This document shows, one piece after another, positions 1 to 9,059 of a stretch of DNA of 64,000 nt. The notes under the pieces were generated by a model, which saw nothing but the letters and a program-made list of their open reading frames with translations, made no database searches and was not told the DNA's origin. Each line of letters starts with the position of its first letter. The stretch's first letter is position 1. Source of the DNA: Pseudomonas sp. H3(2019) (GTDB taxonomy: Bacteria > Pseudomonadota > Gammaproteobacteria > Pseudomonadales > Pseudomonadaceae); contig NZ_VMSG01000001.1 in NCBI RefSeq assembly GCF_007713465.1, forward strand, positions 372,001 through 436,000, in the 5' to 3' direction. A program made the position numbers and the translations under genes.

Positions 1-1004
1 CTGACGATGCCACTTCTTCGGTGATGCACGTTGGCGCACCGATCCGCGATAACGGGCAGATTATCGGCGTGGTCACCGTGGCCAAGCCCAACAGCTCATT
101 GCAGCCTTACGTCGACCGCACCGAACGTCGATTGCTTTGGTACGGCGCCGGGTTGATCGGCCTCGGCTTGTTGTTCGGTGCGGCGTTGTCCTGGTGGCTG
201 AGTGTCGCATTACGGCAGTTGACCGCTTACGCCCAGGCGGTCAGTGAAGGTCGACGGGCCGAGCTGCCGCACTATCGCGGCGCAGAGCTGGAGCAACTGG
301 CCACGGCGGTGGAGCGCATGCGCACGCAACTGGAAGGCAAGGCTTACGTCGAACGATACGTGCATACACTGACCCACGAACTGAAGAGCCCGTTGGCGGC
401 GATTCGCGGTGCCGCCGAGTTGCTGCAAGGCGAGATGCCGGCAACACAACAACAGCGCTTTGTCCGCAATATCGACAGCGAAAGTGCGCGGATGCAGCAG
501 TTGATCGAGCGCTTGTTGAACCTGGCGCAGGTCGAACAGCGTCAAGGGCTGGAAGAGCGTGTACCGGTGCCGTTGGCAGCATTGGTCGATGAGTTGCTCA
601 GCGGTCAGCATGCGCGTATCGAGCGCAAGCAGTTGAAGATCGAAAAGCAGATTTCAACCGATCTGGATGTGCTGGGCGAGCCGTTCTTACTGCGTCAGGC
701 ACTGGGCAATCTATTGGAGAACGCTCTGGATTTCTCCCCGTCCCACGGCGTCTTGCGCTTCACCGCCGAACGGCATGCCGAGCAGGTCGAATTCAAACTG
801 TTCAATCAGGCCGAATCGATTCCGGATTACGCCCTGGGGCGTTTGAGCGAACGCTTCTATTCACTGCCACGCCCGGACAGTGGACGTAAAAGTACCGGCC
901 TTGGGCTTAACTTCGTTGAAGAAGTAGTCAAGTTGCATGGGGGTGAGTTGCATGTCTGCAATGTGCCGGGCGGCGTCGAGGTGACGCTGTGTCTGCCCAG
1001 ATGA
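1..1004 (+). CDS. creC: Sensor histidine kinase CreC, 3' part (5' end outside window)
   Basis: C-terminal part of the inner-membrane sensor kinase of the CreBC two-component system. The frame is open from base 3, so the gene begins upstream of the window. A transmembrane helix lies at about bases 135-210, followed by a HAMP-like linker. The phosphoacceptor histidine is at 375-377 in the H-box THELKSPL. An N-box (GNLLENALDF) and a G-box (GLGLNF) of the ATPase domain follow. The next gene is creD, the usual CreBC target, which supports CreC over other kinases. In Pseudomonas this system is linked to beta-lactam response (known for the family, not shown here). Confidence 0.93.
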   Translation, partial: DDATSSVMHVGAPIRDNGQIIGVVTVAKPNSSLQPYVDRTERRLLWYGAGLIGLGLLFGAALSWWLSVALRQLTAYAQAVSEGRRAELPHYRGAELEQLATAVERMRTQLEGKAYVERYVHTLTHELKSPLAAIRGAAELLQGEMPATQQQRFVRNIDSESARMQQLIERLLNLAQVEQRQGLEERVPVPLAALVDELLSGQHARIERKQLKIEKQISTDLDVLGEPFLLRQALGNLLENALDFSPSHGVLRFTAERHAEQVEFKLFNQAESIPDYALGRLSERFYSLPRPDSGRKSTGLGLNFVEEVVKLHGGELHVCNVPGGVEVTLCLPR

Positions 1005-1077
1005 TCGTTCCCACGCTCTGCGTGGTAACGCCTCTAGGGACGCTCCGCGTCCAGTGACACAGAGCGTGGGAACGATC
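1003..1077. repeat. REP-like inverted repeat, family A
   Basis: Imperfect inverted repeat that begins on the creC stop codon. The outer arms are GATCGTTCCCACGCTCTG and its complement at 1060-1077. Related copies lie at 7538-7642 and 37882-37987, with a short version at 6760-6791. Position and structure fit a Pseudomonas REP element that could also stabilise or end the creC transcript. Confidence 0.75.
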
Positions 1078-1176
1078 AGTCAGTAGGGCTTTTCTCCACA
1101 CACTCTCCACATTTCCCCCATAAAACCCTCACACCCACCTTCCAGACTCTCCCTCATTCGAACAGGGAGAGAACCC

Positions 1177-2538
1177 ATGAACCGCAGCTTGGCCATAAAA
1201 CTTGGGGTAATTGCCCTTCTGATTGTGCTGTTGATGATCCCGTTGCTGATGATCAGCGGGGTGATTTTTGACCGCCAGCAACTGCGCAACGGTGTCCTTG
1301 AGGACATCGCCCGTAGTTCCAGCTACAGCCAGCAATTGAGCGGGCCGTTGATGGTGGTGCCGTATCGCAAGGTGGTCAGGACCTGGAAAACCAACGAAAA
1401 AACCAGCGAGCGTTATCAGGAAACGACTCAGGAACGGGGGCGACTGTATTTCCTTCCTGAACGTTTCGAACTCGATGGTCAGGTTCAAACCGAACTGCGC
1501 GCCCGTGGCATTTACGAGGCGCGGCTGTTTCACGCGGATAACCGGATCAGCGGGCACTTCTCTATCCCGGAGCACCTGGGCATCAAGGAGGACTTTTCCG
1601 ACTACCAGTTCGACCAGCCGTTCCTGGCCGTGGGCATCAGCGATATTCGTGGCATCGAAAACGCCTTGAAGCTTGAACTCGATGACCAAAGCCTGGACTT
1701 TGTGCCGGGTACGCAAGTGGACTGGCTGGGCGAGGGCGTGCACGCCAGGCTGCCGGTGCTGGATGCGAACAACGCCACAGAACTGGCCTTCGGTTTTGAC
1801 CTGCGTCTGCAAGGCACCGGTCAGTTGCAGATCACCCCGGTGGGTAAAACCAGCAAAGTCAGTTTGAAAGCCAACTGGCCGCATCCAAGCTTTATCGGCA
1901 ACTACCTGCCGGCCCAGCGTGAGATAAGTGCTGAAGGTTTCAGCGCCAATTGGCAGGCCTCGTTCTTTTCCACCAATCTGGAAGAGGCACTCAATAGCTG
2001 CTTGTCCCATTCCAGCTGTGAAGAGTTCAAAAGCCGCAGTTTCGGCGTCAGCTTTATCGACCCGGTGGATCAGTACCTCAAAAGCGATCGGGCGATCAAA
2101 TACGCGCTGCTGTTTATCGTGCTGACCTTTGCCGGGTTCTTTCTCTTCGAAGTGCTGAAAAGCCTCGCGGTACACCCGGTTCAATACGCCTTGGTGGGCG
2201 TGGCGCTGGCGTTCTTCTACCTGCTGTTGTTGTCACTCTCCGAGCACATCGGCTTTGCCCTGGCGTATCTGCTGTCGGCCGCTGCCTGCGTGTTGTTGAT
2301 CGGTTTCTATGTTTGCCATGTGCTGCGCAGTGCGCGCCACGGGTTGAGTTTTTCGGCGGGATTGGCGGCGCTCTACGGTTTGCTTTACGGCTTGTTGAGT
2401 GCCGAGGATTACGCGCTGTTGATGGGCTCGCTGCTGTTGTTCGGCTTGCTGGGCGTGTTTATGGTGCTGACCCGTAAACTCGACTGGTACGGGATTGGCC
2501 AGGGCAGGATCGCCAAGCCAGAGGTGGTGTATGAGTAG
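1177..2538 (+). CDS. creD: Inner membrane protein CreD
   Basis: 453 residues, the usual CreD size. It has an N-terminal membrane helix (about residues 7-30), a large periplasmic domain (about 30-300) and a cluster of five or six helices in the C-terminal third. The start is supported by the purine-rich site AGGGAGAG just upstream. CreD is the inner-membrane product most strongly induced by CreBC; its biochemical role is unresolved. It follows creC after 172 bp that include a REP element, so it may be transcribed from its own CreB-dependent promoter. Confidence 0.93.
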   Translation: MNRSLAIKLGVIALLIVLLMIPLLMISGVIFDRQQLRNGVLEDIARSSSYSQQLSGPLMVVPYRKVVRTWKTNEKTSERYQETTQERGRLYFLPERFELDGQVQTELRARGIYEARLFHADNRISGHFSIPEHLGIKEDFSDYQFDQPFLAVGISDIRGIENALKLELDDQSLDFVPGTQVDWLGEGVHARLPVLDANNATELAFGFDLRLQGTGQLQITPVGKTSKVSLKANWPHPSFIGNYLPAQREISAEGFSANWQASFFSTNLEEALNSCLSHSSCEEFKSRSFGVSFIDPVDQYLKSDRAIKYALLFIVLTFAGFFLFEVLKSLAVHPVQYALVGVALAFFYLLLLSLSEHIGFALAYLLSAAACVLLIGFYVCHVLRSARHGLSFSAGLAALYGLLYGLLSAEDYALLMGSLLLFGLLGVFMVLTRKLDWYGIGQGRIAKPEVVYE

Positions 2539-2610
2539 GTCGCTGGGGTTGCGCGAGGATCAGTTGCAGGGTGAATGGTTGGCGATGCAGATTGCCGGGC
2601 TGTTTACGTT

Positions 2611-2647
2611 GGAGCGGGGTGATGCCCTTATCGGCAAGCCCCGCTCC
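2611..2647. terminator. Inverted repeat between convergent creD and GST genes
   Basis: Perfect 9-bp arms GGAGCGGGG and CCCCGCTCC with a 19-nt loop, placed between the creD stop and the stop of the leftward glutathione transferase gene. There is no clear T-run on either side, so calling it a terminator is tentative. Confidence 0.4.
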
Positions 2648-2666
2648 CTCAGGTCAGCCGGTGCTG

Positions 2667-3296
2667 CTAAACCTTCGGTAGGGTCGCCAGCATCGACGGC
2701 CGCTGGCTTACTTCGGCATACCAGGCGCTGAGTTGCGGATTGCTCTTGCGCCACTCCAGGTCCGGATGACGCAAATCCAGATATCCAAGGGCGCAGGCAA
2801 CGCTGATGGCCGCGACGTCGAAATGGCTGGTCAGTTCGGCGATGGCGTCGGCTTCCAGCACCGTCAAGGCCCGGCGGATCTTGTCGCGCTGGGCGTCGAG
2901 CCACTGGTCCCAGTGTTTCTCCGGGGCGCGCAGGGCGAGTTCATAACGGATCAGCACCGCGGCGTCCATGATCCCGTCGGCCAGTGCGGCAAGGGTCAGG
3001 CGCCGCCAGCGCGCCGTGCCTTCACGAGGGATCAGCGGATTACCGACATGCTGCTGATCGAGGTATTCGAGGATCACCCGGCTGTCGTATAACACGTTAC
3101 CGTCGTCCAGGCGCAGCGCCGGGATCTTGCCCAGCGGGTTGTCCTGGTTCAACGCGGCATCAGGGCTGACCGGGCTCAATTGACTGTGTTGCAGCGCCAC
3201 GCGGTCCAGTTGACCGGTTTCATGCAGCAGCACCATCACTTTGCGCACGTAAGGCGAAGCAGGGTTATGGAACAAGGTCATGCTGGGGGCGGACAT
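2667..3296 (-). CDS. Glutathione S-transferase family protein
   Basis: 209 residues. The thioredoxin-like N-terminal domain carries the pattern SPYVRKVMV near residue 12, where GST enzymes place the glutathione-activating residue. The KIPAL cis-proline motif and an ES/DS-type glutathione contact (YDSRVILEYLDQ) follow. A helical C-terminal domain completes the fold. The frame is open further upstream, but the start at 3296 has GAGGA seven bases ahead and matches the usual GST N-terminus. The gene stands alone between creD and an exonuclease. The substrate cannot be told from sequence. Confidence 0.88.
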   Translation of the reverse strand: MSAPSMTLFHNPASPYVRKVMVLLHETGQLDRVALQHSQLSPVSPDAALNQDNPLGKIPALRLDDGNVLYDSRVILEYLDQQHVGNPLIPREGTARWRRLTLAALADGIMDAAVLIRYELALRAPEKHWDQWLDAQRDKIRRALTVLEADAIAELTSHFDVAAISVACALGYLDLRHPDLEWRKSNPQLSAWYAEVSQRPSMLATLPKV

Positions 3297-3410
3297 GGAC
3301 ATTCCTCGGCTGTATTCAGGGGGCATGGGGCAGAGATCTAGCCTAGTAAGTTCCGGAGCGGCTGGCGAGGGGTTTGACGGTGTGATGACGCCAGACCAGA
3401 CGCTGAACAC

Positions 3411-4118
3411 CTAGAAGGAATGGCTTTGCTGCCGGCGTTTCCACTGGCTCAACCGCTGTTGCAGATTCAGTGGGCTGTGAATCTGCTGCATTTGCGCGCG
3501 GTTGAACAGGATCAACACCAACTCAGCCGTGGCCATGGCGTCGGCGCTGGCGTTATGGCGCTCGAAGACTTGCAGCTTGAACCACTTGATCCAGTCGTCC
3601 AGCCCGGCTTCGCGGATGTGCGCCTGTGGACACAGCAGCGGCGCCATGTCGGCGACGTCGAGGAACGGATGCTGCAAGCGATAACCCAGACTGTCCTTCA
3701 AGGCGCGACCGAGCATGTGCTGGTCGAACGGCGCATGAAACGCCAACAACGGACTGTCACCGACGAACGCCATGAAATCCAGCAACGCGTCCCGCGGATC
3801 ACTGCCAGCGGCAATCGCGCTTGGGCCCAGGCCATGCAGTAACACGCTAGGCCCGAGCTTATGGTCGCTGCGCTGCAAGGTTCGCTCGAACTGCTGACTG
3901 AAATCAATCGCGCCGTCTTCGATCACCACGGCACCGATCGACAGCACCACGTCCTTGTTCAGGTTCAACCCGGTGGTTTCCAGGTCGACCACCACCCAGC
4001 GTTGCTCGCGCAGGCTGCATTCGCCCAGCGTCGGGACACTCGGCAGTTGATTCAGGCGTTGTTGCTGCGCGGCCGTCAATGCCGGCCCGGCGGGGCGCAG
4101 CCAGGAAAACAGCTTCAT
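3411..4118 (-). CDS. DEDDh-type 3'-5' exonuclease (DnaQ/PolC-like)
   Basis: 235 residues. An exonuclease domain begins near residue 43 with motif I VDLETTGLN (the Asp and Glu that bind metal). Motif II lies around FHAPFDQHML and motif III at HNASADAMATAEL, giving the DEDDh set. The sequence resembles the proofreading subunit of DNA polymerase III, but it is not dnaQ itself because it lacks that context. Its ATG overlaps the stop of the upstream nucleotidyltransferase-like gene in an ATGA, which suggests coupled translation and shared function, perhaps nucleic acid or nucleotide turnover. The physiological substrate is unknown. Confidence 0.88.
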   Translation of the reverse strand: MKLFSWLRPAGPALTAAQQQRLNQLPSVPTLGECSLREQRWVVVDLETTGLNLNKDVVLSIGAVVIEDGAIDFSQQFERTLQRSDHKLGPSVLLHGLGPSAIAAGSDPRDALLDFMAFVGDSPLLAFHAPFDQHMLGRALKDSLGYRLQHPFLDVADMAPLLCPQAHIREAGLDDWIKWFKLQVFERHNASADAMATAELVLILFNRAQMQQIHSPLNLQQRLSQWKRRQQSHSF

Positions 4119-6049
4119 AGCTGATACCGCAGGGTCAGGCTGCTTTGCAGGCGTTGAGCCTGACGCAGGGATTCGCGCAGGATGCGCCGGTCCAGATGAT
4201 TCAGGCTGTCCGGATCGACCCGATTGGAATAGGGCAGGTTCTCACGGGTCTGTCGCTGATGCTGCTGCATGCGGGTTTGCTGGATGAAGTGATAGGCCTC
4301 TTCATAGGCCGCACCGTCCAGTGGGTCGATGACTTCTTTGGCCACCAGTTGACGAAAGCGCTCCAGGGTATTGTTGACCTCTATGCCATGGGCCAGCGCC
4401 AATAGCCGGGCACCGTCGACAAACGGGGTCAGCCCCTGGACTTTCAGGTCAAGGGTGGCTTTTTCACCGTTCTTTTTCGCCAGCACGAACTCGCGGAAAC
4501 GCCCGACAGGCGGCCGTTGGCGCAGGGCGTTCATGGCCAGCATGCGCTGGAACAGCCGATTGTCTGCCACCTGATGGAGAATCGTTCGGCGCAATTGCTC
4601 ACAGCCTTGCTCATCGCCCCAGACCACCCGCAGGTCGAAGTAGATGCTCGAGCCGAGCAAATTCTCGGGCGTTGCTTCGCGGATAAACGCCGCGAAACGC
4701 CGCGCCCATTCGGCACGGGACAAGCACAGCTGCGGGTTGCCAGCCATGATATTGCCCTTGCACAGCGTAAAGCCGCAGAGCGCCAGGCTCTGATTGATCT
4801 GCTGGGCGATCGGTAACAGCTTGCTGCGAATCTCGGCCGCCTGCACCGCATCGCGCGCTTCGAAGAGAATGCCGTTGTCCTGATCGGTGTGCAGTGTCTG
4901 CTCGCGGCGGCCTTCGCTGCCGAAGCACAGCCAGCTGAACGGTATGCCGGGATCGCCTTTATCGGCCAGCGTCAACTCGATGACCCGGCACACGGTGTGA
5001 TCGTTGAGCAAGGTGATGATGTGGGTGATTTGGGTCGAGGACGCGCCGTGGGCGAGCATGCGCTCGACCAGTTGGCCGATTTCGCCACGCATCGCCACCA
5101 GGTTTTCCACCCGTGGCGCGCTGCGAATGGTGCGTGCCAAGTGCACCAGATCGACGCGTTGCAGGGAAAACAGGTCGCGTTCCGAGACCACGCCGCACAA
5201 CCGTTGGTCCTTGACCAGGCAGACGTGAGCGATGTGCCGCTCGGTCATGGCAATGGCCGCATCGAACGCGCTGTGGTCCGGCGTCAGGAAGAACGGCGCG
5301 TGGATCATGTGCCGGTCGATGGGCTGATTGAAGTCACTGGTGCCATCGGCGACCACCTGACGCAAGTCGCGCAGGGTGAAAATTCCCAGCGGGGCTTTCT
5401 GCTCATCGACCACCACGATGCTGCCGACCTGCTGCTCGTGCATCAGGGTCACGGCTTCACGCAGCGGGGTCGCCGGGCTGCAGGTCACGGGATGGCGCAT
5501 GGCCAATTCGCCGAGGCGGGTATTGAGCGAGTACTGGGTGCCGAGGGTTTCCACGGCTTTTTGCTGGACTTGCTGGTTGACCTGATCGAGCAGACTGCTG
5601 ACGCCGCGCAGGGCAAAGTCGCGAAACGGGCTGGAAAGGGCGAACAGCTTGATGAAGGCCAGCTTGTTCAACTGCAGGCAAAAGGTGTCTTCGGCGGCCA
5701 GGTGTTCGGTGCGGGTCGCGCGCTCACCCAGCAGTGCGGCGAGGGGAAAACACTCGCCGGTGGTGATTTCGAAGGTGGTTTCAGTGCCACCCTTGGCCGT
5801 GTGCGGACGTTCGCCGACCACCCGGCCCTGTTTGACGATGTAAAAATGCTCAACCGGTCCGTCCGCGGGCTTGATGATGCTCTCGCCCGGACCGTAGAAG
5901 CGTAGTTGGCATTGTTCGACCAGATAGGCCAGGTGCGCGTGTTCCATCTGATTGAACGGCGGGAAACGCTGAAGGAACTGCAAGGTGCCCTGGATGTTCT
6001 GCAGCACCGCTGTTTTCCCGGCCTGGGTGAAGGCATCCGCTTTACTCAT
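4115..6049 (-). CDS. Cyclic-nucleotide/CBS/DUF294 putative nucleotidyltransferase
   Basis: About 644 residues with four parts: a cyclic-nucleotide-binding-like domain (about 15-135), paired CBS domains (about 170-290), a DUF294 nucleotidyltransferase-like domain with GSEGRREQ and TDQDNG around residues 380-400, and a helical DUF294 C-terminal region. The layout matches proteins thought to sense nucleotides and modify a partner. The frame is open to 6127, but the ATG at 6049 gives the family-like start MSKADAFTQAG; a second ATG lies at 6055. The ribosome site is weak, so the start is uncertain. It overlaps the exonuclease gene by 4 bp. Confidence 0.85.
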   Translation of the reverse strand: MSKADAFTQAGKTAVLQNIQGTLQFLQRFPPFNQMEHAHLAYLVEQCQLRFYGPGESIIKPADGPVEHFYIVKQGRVVGERPHTAKGGTETTFEITTGECFPLAALLGERATRTEHLAAEDTFCLQLNKLAFIKLFALSSPFRDFALRGVSSLLDQVNQQVQQKAVETLGTQYSLNTRLGELAMRHPVTCSPATPLREAVTLMHEQQVGSIVVVDEQKAPLGIFTLRDLRQVVADGTSDFNQPIDRHMIHAPFFLTPDHSAFDAAIAMTERHIAHVCLVKDQRLCGVVSERDLFSLQRVDLVHLARTIRSAPRVENLVAMRGEIGQLVERMLAHGASSTQITHIITLLNDHTVCRVIELTLADKGDPGIPFSWLCFGSEGRREQTLHTDQDNGILFEARDAVQAAEIRSKLLPIAQQINQSLALCGFTLCKGNIMAGNPQLCLSRAEWARRFAAFIREATPENLLGSSIYFDLRVVWGDEQGCEQLRRTILHQVADNRLFQRMLAMNALRQRPPVGRFREFVLAKKNGEKATLDLKVQGLTPFVDGARLLALAHGIEVNNTLERFRQLVAKEVIDPLDGAAYEEAYHFIQQTRMQQHQRQTRENLPYSNRVDPDSLNHLDRRILRESLRQAQRLQSSLTLRYQL

Positions 6050-6309
6050 AACCATTACCGCAGTCTTTTTCGAATTGTTGTTGTCGGAGTCACTGCCATG
6101 GTCGGCCCCTGCGCGAAGCGTGCCCATTGGACGTAAGTCTAGGTCGCAGTTCTCGAAGCGAGATTTCGGAAATGCCCTACGCTATTAATGCGCAAAAGCG
6201 CTGGTTAGCCCACTTGGAAAACTATCTGACGAAGCGCACATTTAAGCTCTGCTTAGCGATGTCCGACCATGGTGCTAGGGGATTGATCTGAACATGTGTA
6301 GAGAGATTT

Positions 6310-6756
6310 ATGTCCGACCACGATATTTTGAGCGATGCCGAGCGTGAAGCGCTGAGTGCAGTCATGCACGAACCGGATTTGCCAGCACAACGTGTGCTGA
6401 TCGTCGATGATGACAAGGACGCGCGGGACCTGCTTTCGGAGATTCTTGCTCTGGACGGCATCCGTTGCATGACAGCAGCCAGTGGTGAAAGCGCACTCAA
6501 ACTATTGGAGTTGAACAAGTCGATCGGTTTGCTCATCACTGATCTGCGGATGCAGCGGCTCGACGGCCTGGAGCTGGTCAGCAAGGTGCGGGAGTCGGAA
6601 CGGGCGGCATTGCCGATCATCATCGTTTCCGGTGACGCCAAAGCCCGTGATGTCATCGATGCCATGCACTTGAGCGTGGTGGATTTTCTGCTCAAGCCAA
6701 TCGATAGCAAAGAGCTGCTGGCACTGGTCAAGCATCAGTTGGGGATGGAGCCTTAG
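6310..6756 (+). CDS. Stand-alone response regulator receiver protein
   Basis: 148 residues that are almost entirely a CheY-like receiver domain (about 28-143). The acidic metal-binding trio is in VLIVDDDKD, the phospho-accepting aspartate is in LLITDLRM, and the conserved lysine is in LLKPID. There is no DNA-binding or enzymatic output domain. An AGAGAG site precedes the ATG. No kinase gene is adjacent, so the partner is unknown. It is transcribed away from the DUF294 gene and converges on rsmE. Confidence 0.88.
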   Translation: MSDHDILSDAEREALSAVMHEPDLPAQRVLIVDDDKDARDLLSEILALDGIRCMTAASGESALKLLELNKSIGLLITDLRMQRLDGLELVSKVRESERAALPIIIVSGDAKARDVIDAMHLSVVDFLLKPIDSKELLALVKHQLGMEP

Positions 6757-6759
6757 CGG

Positions 6760-6791
6760 TGATCGTTCCCATGCTCACGTGGGAACGATCA
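6760..6791. terminator. Perfect inverted repeat between convergent genes (short family A REP)
   Basis: Twelve-base perfect arms TGATCGTTCCCA and TGGGAACGATCA around an 8-nt loop, between the receiver gene stop and the rsmE stop. The arm sequence is that of the family A repeats. The hairpin would form in both transcripts, but there is no T-tract, so a terminator role is inferred. Confidence 0.5.
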
Positions 6792-6802
6792 TGGCTGGGT
6801 CG

Positions 6803-7522
6803 TTAGAAATCGCCCCACAACTGCTGAGCCACGGCCAACGCCACCACGGGCGCGGTTTCGGTGCGCAGCACTCGCGGGCCGAGGCGGGCGGAATGGAAAC
6901 CGGCACTTTGAGCCTGATCGACTTCCACGTCCGACAACCCGCCTTCCGGGCCGATCAGGAACGCCAGTGTCGTCGGTTTCGCATGGCTGACCAGCGGCTC
7001 GGCCACCGGGTGCAGCACCAGTTTCAGCTCGGCCTCGGATTGTTTGAGCCAGTCGGCCAGCAACAGGGGCGGGTGGATCACCGGTACTCGCGAACGACCG
7101 CATTGTTCGCAGGCGCTGATAGCGACCTGACGCCAGTGTTGCAGGCGTTTGTCGGCGCGTTCGTCCTTGAGCCGGACTTCGCAGCGGTCACTGAAGATCG
7201 GGGTGATTTCAGTTACGCCCAGTTCAGTGGCTTTCTGAATCGCCCAGTCCATCCGCTCGCCGCGAGACAAGCCCTGGCCCAGATGAATCTGTAACGGCGA
7301 TTCGATTTGCCCGGTGAAGCTTTCCGTCAACGCCACGCGCACGCGCTTTTTGCCGACTTCTGCCAGGGTGCCGCGAAATTCCTGACCTGAACCGTCGAAC
7401 ACTTGCAGCGCATCACCCTCCGCCATGCGCAGTACGCGGCTGATGTAGTGCGCCTGGGCCTCTGGCAATTCATGCTCGCCGAGGCTCAAGGGGGCGTCGA
7501 TAAAGAAGCGGGACAGTCTCAT
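6803..7522 (-). CDS. rsmE: 16S rRNA (uracil-1498-N3)-methyltransferase RsmE
   Basis: 239 residues. There is an N-terminal PUA-like RNA-binding domain (about 1-70) and a C-terminal SPOUT knot methyltransferase domain with the SAM-binding knot signature LIGPEGGLSDVEV. The enzyme methylates N3 of U1498 in 16S rRNA. The start at 7522 (MRLSRFFID) is preferred over an upstream in-frame codon because it matches the family N-terminus and has ACGAGAA upstream. A family A repeat begins 16 bp upstream and separates the gene from bioA. Confidence 0.93.
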   Translation of the reverse strand: MRLSRFFIDAPLSLGEHELPEAQAHYISRVLRMAEGDALQVFDGSGQEFRGTLAEVGKKRVRVALTESFTGQIESPLQIHLGQGLSRGERMDWAIQKATELGVTEITPIFSDRCEVRLKDERADKRLQHWRQVAISACEQCGRSRVPVIHPPLLLADWLKQSEAELKLVLHPVAEPLVSHAKPTTLAFLIGPEGGLSDVEVDQAQSAGFHSARLGPRVLRTETAPVVALAVAQQLWGDF

Positions 7523-7537
7523 TCTGGTTCTCGTATT

Positions 7538-7642
7538 GATCGTTCCCACGCTCTGCGTGGGGATGCCGCCATGGACGCTCTGCGTCCGCTCTTGTGACGC
7601 GGAGCGTCACGGGATGCATTCCCACGCAGAGCGTGGGAACGA
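7538..7642. repeat. REP-like double inverted repeat, family A
   Basis: Outer arms GATCGTTCCCACGCTCTGCG and the complementary GCAGAGCGTGGGAACGA enclose a second inverted unit (GGACGCTCTGCGTCC and GACGCGGAGCGTC). It lies between bioA and rsmE, both leftward. This looks like two REP units in opposite orientation. Confidence 0.75.
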
Positions 7643-7652
7643 GTAGTTCTTC

Positions 7653-9059
7653 TTAGCCCGGATCGCGGAAGCCCGGGTGGAAGTCCTTTGGCACCGCCAC
7701 GCTGACCTTGTTGCTGGTGGCGATATCGATCCCTTCGCTGGCCACCTCGGCAAGGAAGTCGATCTGCTCGGGGGTGATCACGTACGGCGGCAGGAAATAC
7801 ACCACGCTACCCAATGGCCGCAACAGCGCGCCACGTTCCAGTGCGTGCTGGAACACTTTCAGCCCGCGGCGCTCCTGCCAGGGATAAGCGGTTTTGCTCG
7901 CCTTGTCCTGAACCATCTCGATGGCCAGCACCATGCCGGTCTGACGTACTTCCGAAACATGCGGGTGGTCAACCAGGTGTGCGGTCGAGCTGGCCATGCG
8001 CTGGGCGAGGGCCTTGTTATTCTCGATGACGTTGTCTTCTTCGAAGATATCCAGCGTCGCCAACGCCGCTGCACAGGCCAGCGGGTTGCCGGTGTAGCTG
8101 TGGGAATGCAGGAAGGCGCGCAGGGTCGGATAGTCGTCGTAGAAAGCGCTGTAGACCTCATCCGTGGTGACACACACTGCCAGCGGTAGATAACCGCCGG
8201 TCAGGGCTTTGGACAGGCACAGGAAGTCCGGGCGGATGCCGGCCTGTTCGCAGGCGAACATCGTCCCGGTGCGGCCGAAGCCGACGGCGATTTCGTCTTG
8301 GATCAGGTGCACGCCGTAACGGTCACAGGCTTCGCGCAGCAGTTTCAGGTACACCGGGTGATACATGCGCATCCCGCCAGCACCCTGAATCAGCGGCTCG
8401 ACGATTACCGCGGCGACGGTTTCGTGGTTTTCGGCGAGGGTCTGTTCCATCGCGGCGAACATGTTGCGCGAGTGTTCTTCCCAGCTCATGCCTTCGGGAC
8501 GCAGGTAGCAGTCCGGGCTCGGCACCTTGATGGTGTCCAGCAGCAGCGCTTTATAGGTTTCAGTGAACAGCGGCACGTCGCCGACCGACATCGCGGCCAT
8601 GGTTTCGCCGTGGTAGCTGTTGGTCAGCGTGACGAAGCGCTTCTTGTTCGGCTGGCCGCGGTTGAGCCAGTAGTGAAAGCTCATTTTCAGCGCAACTTCG
8701 ATGCAGGACGAACCGTTATCGGCGTAGAAACACCGCGTCAGGCCTTCCGGCGTCATCTTCACCAGGCGTTCGGACAACTCGATCACCGGTTGATGGCTGA
8801 AGCCGGCGAGGATCACGTGTTCCAGTTGATCGACCTGGTCCTTGATCCGCTGGTTGATCCGCGGGTTGGCGTGGCCAAACACGTTGACCCACCAGGAACT
8901 GACCGCGTCGAGGTAGCGTTTGCCTTCGAAGTCCTCGAGCCATACGCCTTCGCCGCGCTTGATCGGGATCAGCGGCAGCTGTTCGTGGTCTTTCATCTGG
9001 GTACAGGGATGCCACAGAACCGCGAGATCGCGCTGCATCCACTGATTATTCAAGCCCAT
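7653..9059 (-). CDS. bioA: Adenosylmethionine-8-amino-7-oxononanoate aminotransferase BioA
   Basis: 468 residues, class III PLP-dependent aminotransferase. It converts 7-keto-8-aminopelargonate to 7,8-diaminopelargonate using SAM as amino donor, the third step of biotin ring assembly. BioA-specific features include WHPCTQM near the N-terminus and the PLP lysine in LSKALTGGYLPLA. The ATG at 9059 is chosen over the GTG at 9065 because GAGGAGA lies six bases ahead of it. The gene is 32 kb from bioBFHCD, and I see no BirA box upstream. Class III enzymes of other pathways look similar, but the N-terminal signature favours BioA. Confidence 0.92.
   Translation of the reverse strand: MGLNNQWMQRDLAVLWHPCTQMKDHEQLPLIPIKRGEGVWLEDFEGKRYLDAVSSWWVNVFGHANPRINQRIKDQVDQLEHVILAGFSHQPVIELSERLVKMTPEGLTRCFYADNGSSCIEVALKMSFHYWLNRGQPNKKRFVTLTNSYHGETMAAMSVGDVPLFTETYKALLLDTIKVPSPDCYLRPEGMSWEEHSRNMFAAMEQTLAENHETVAAVIVEPLIQGAGGMRMYHPVYLKLLREACDRYGVHLIQDEIAVGFGRTGTMFACEQAGIRPDFLCLSKALTGGYLPLAVCVTTDEVYSAFYDDYPTLRAFLHSHSYTGNPLACAAALATLDIFEEDNVIENNKALAQRMASSTAHLVDHPHVSEVRQTGMVLAIEMVQDKASKTAYPWQERRGLKVFQHALERGALLRPLGSVVYFLPPYVITPEQIDFLAEVASEGIDIATSNKVSVAVPKDFHPGFRDPG

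Noticed and set aside
2531..2731. Short frame after creD beginning at an overlapping ATGAG
   Set aside because: It crosses the inverted repeat and the end of the convergent GST gene and has no recognisable sequence.
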